NCBI GenBank assembly: GCA_903913355.1 | Contig: CAIWKU010000167.1 | Coordinates: 1 to 6,262 of the forward strand | Direction of reading: 5' to 3' | From: an uncultured Bacteroidota bacterium | GTDB taxonomy: Bacteria; Bacteroidota; Bacteroidia; Chitinophagales; Chitinophagaceae | DNA: 6,262 nt | In this document: piece after piece, positions 6,208 to 6,262 of the stretch | Layout of the letters: each line of letters opens with the position of its first letter | How positions within the stretch are numbered: the stretch's first letter is position 1 | The notes under the pieces: generated by a model | Told to the model about the DNA's origin: nothing | What the model saw: only the letters and a program-made list of their open reading frames with translations | Database searches by the model: none | Position numbers and translations under genes: made by a program

Positions 6208-6238
6208 TTTCGTTTATGACTTAGTTTACTAATTTTTG
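6208..6238 (+). promoter_or_regulatory. Weak candidate promoter for a gene beyond the window
   Basis: TTTC at 6208-6211, a 19-nt spacer, then AATTTTTG at 6231-6238. Each box has one mismatch to the Bacteroidota consensus (TTTG and TAnnTTTG), but the spacing is exact. It begins just after the hydrolase stop and would drive a rightward gene outside the window. In AT-rich DNA such a match can arise by chance. Confidence 0.2.
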
Positions 6239-6262
6239 CGAATCAGCAAATACACAACTGAA

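Noticed and set aside
6235..6250. TTTGC/GCAAA hairpin after the hydrolase as a terminator
   Set aside because: The stem is only 5 bp and no T run follows on the plus strand. The operon end is probably beyond the window or uses another mechanism.

Overview
The window looks like chromosomal DNA from a member of the Bacteroidota, most likely from the Chitinophagaceae/Sphingobacteriaceae side of the phylum. The reasons are AT-rich coding DNA, starts without Shine-Dalgarno sequences, several matches to the Bacteroidota promoter consensus (TTTG, about 19 nt, then TAnnTTTG), and typical secreted proteins (M28 peptidase, PepSY-like protein, alpha/beta hydrolase with an N-terminal barrel). The genus is an inference; no rRNA or marker gene is present. 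I see no mobile element, tRNA, CRISPR array or broken gene. Coding style is uniform throughout.

Left block (1-1761, + strand): the last 53 codons of ribose-5-phosphate isomerase B, followed 21 nt later by a secreted M28-family zinc aminopeptidase with a PA-type insert. A strong hairpin with A/T flanks closes the unit. It probably also serves the convergent gene on the other side.

Middle block (1815-3489, - strand): a small secreted PepSY-like protein, then a hairpin terminator, then a deoxyhypusine-synthase-like protein with its own perfect -7 element. The deoxyhypusine-synthase-like gene probably starts at the ATG at 2789. An in-frame TTG further upstream lies inside the promoter.

Intergenic gap (3490-3835): a divergent control region. 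It holds a candidate promoter for the PepSY-like gene, an unexplained 8-bp hairpin, and a promoter with an overlapping palindrome in front of the right-hand operon.

Right block (3836-6202, + strand): a tightly packed three-gene operon made of an SdpR-type ArsR-family repressor, an SdpI-type membrane protein and an exported alpha/beta hydrolase. The first two genes overlap by ATGA and the next two are 4 nt apart. The -7 element of the operon promoter sits inside a perfect inverted repeat, which fits SdpR repressing its own operon. In Bacillus, SdpR/SdpI regulate and confer immunity to the SdpC toxin. No SdpC, SdpA or SdpB is visible here, so the role of this version, and of the attached hydrolase, is open. 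This operon and its control region are the most interesting part of the window.
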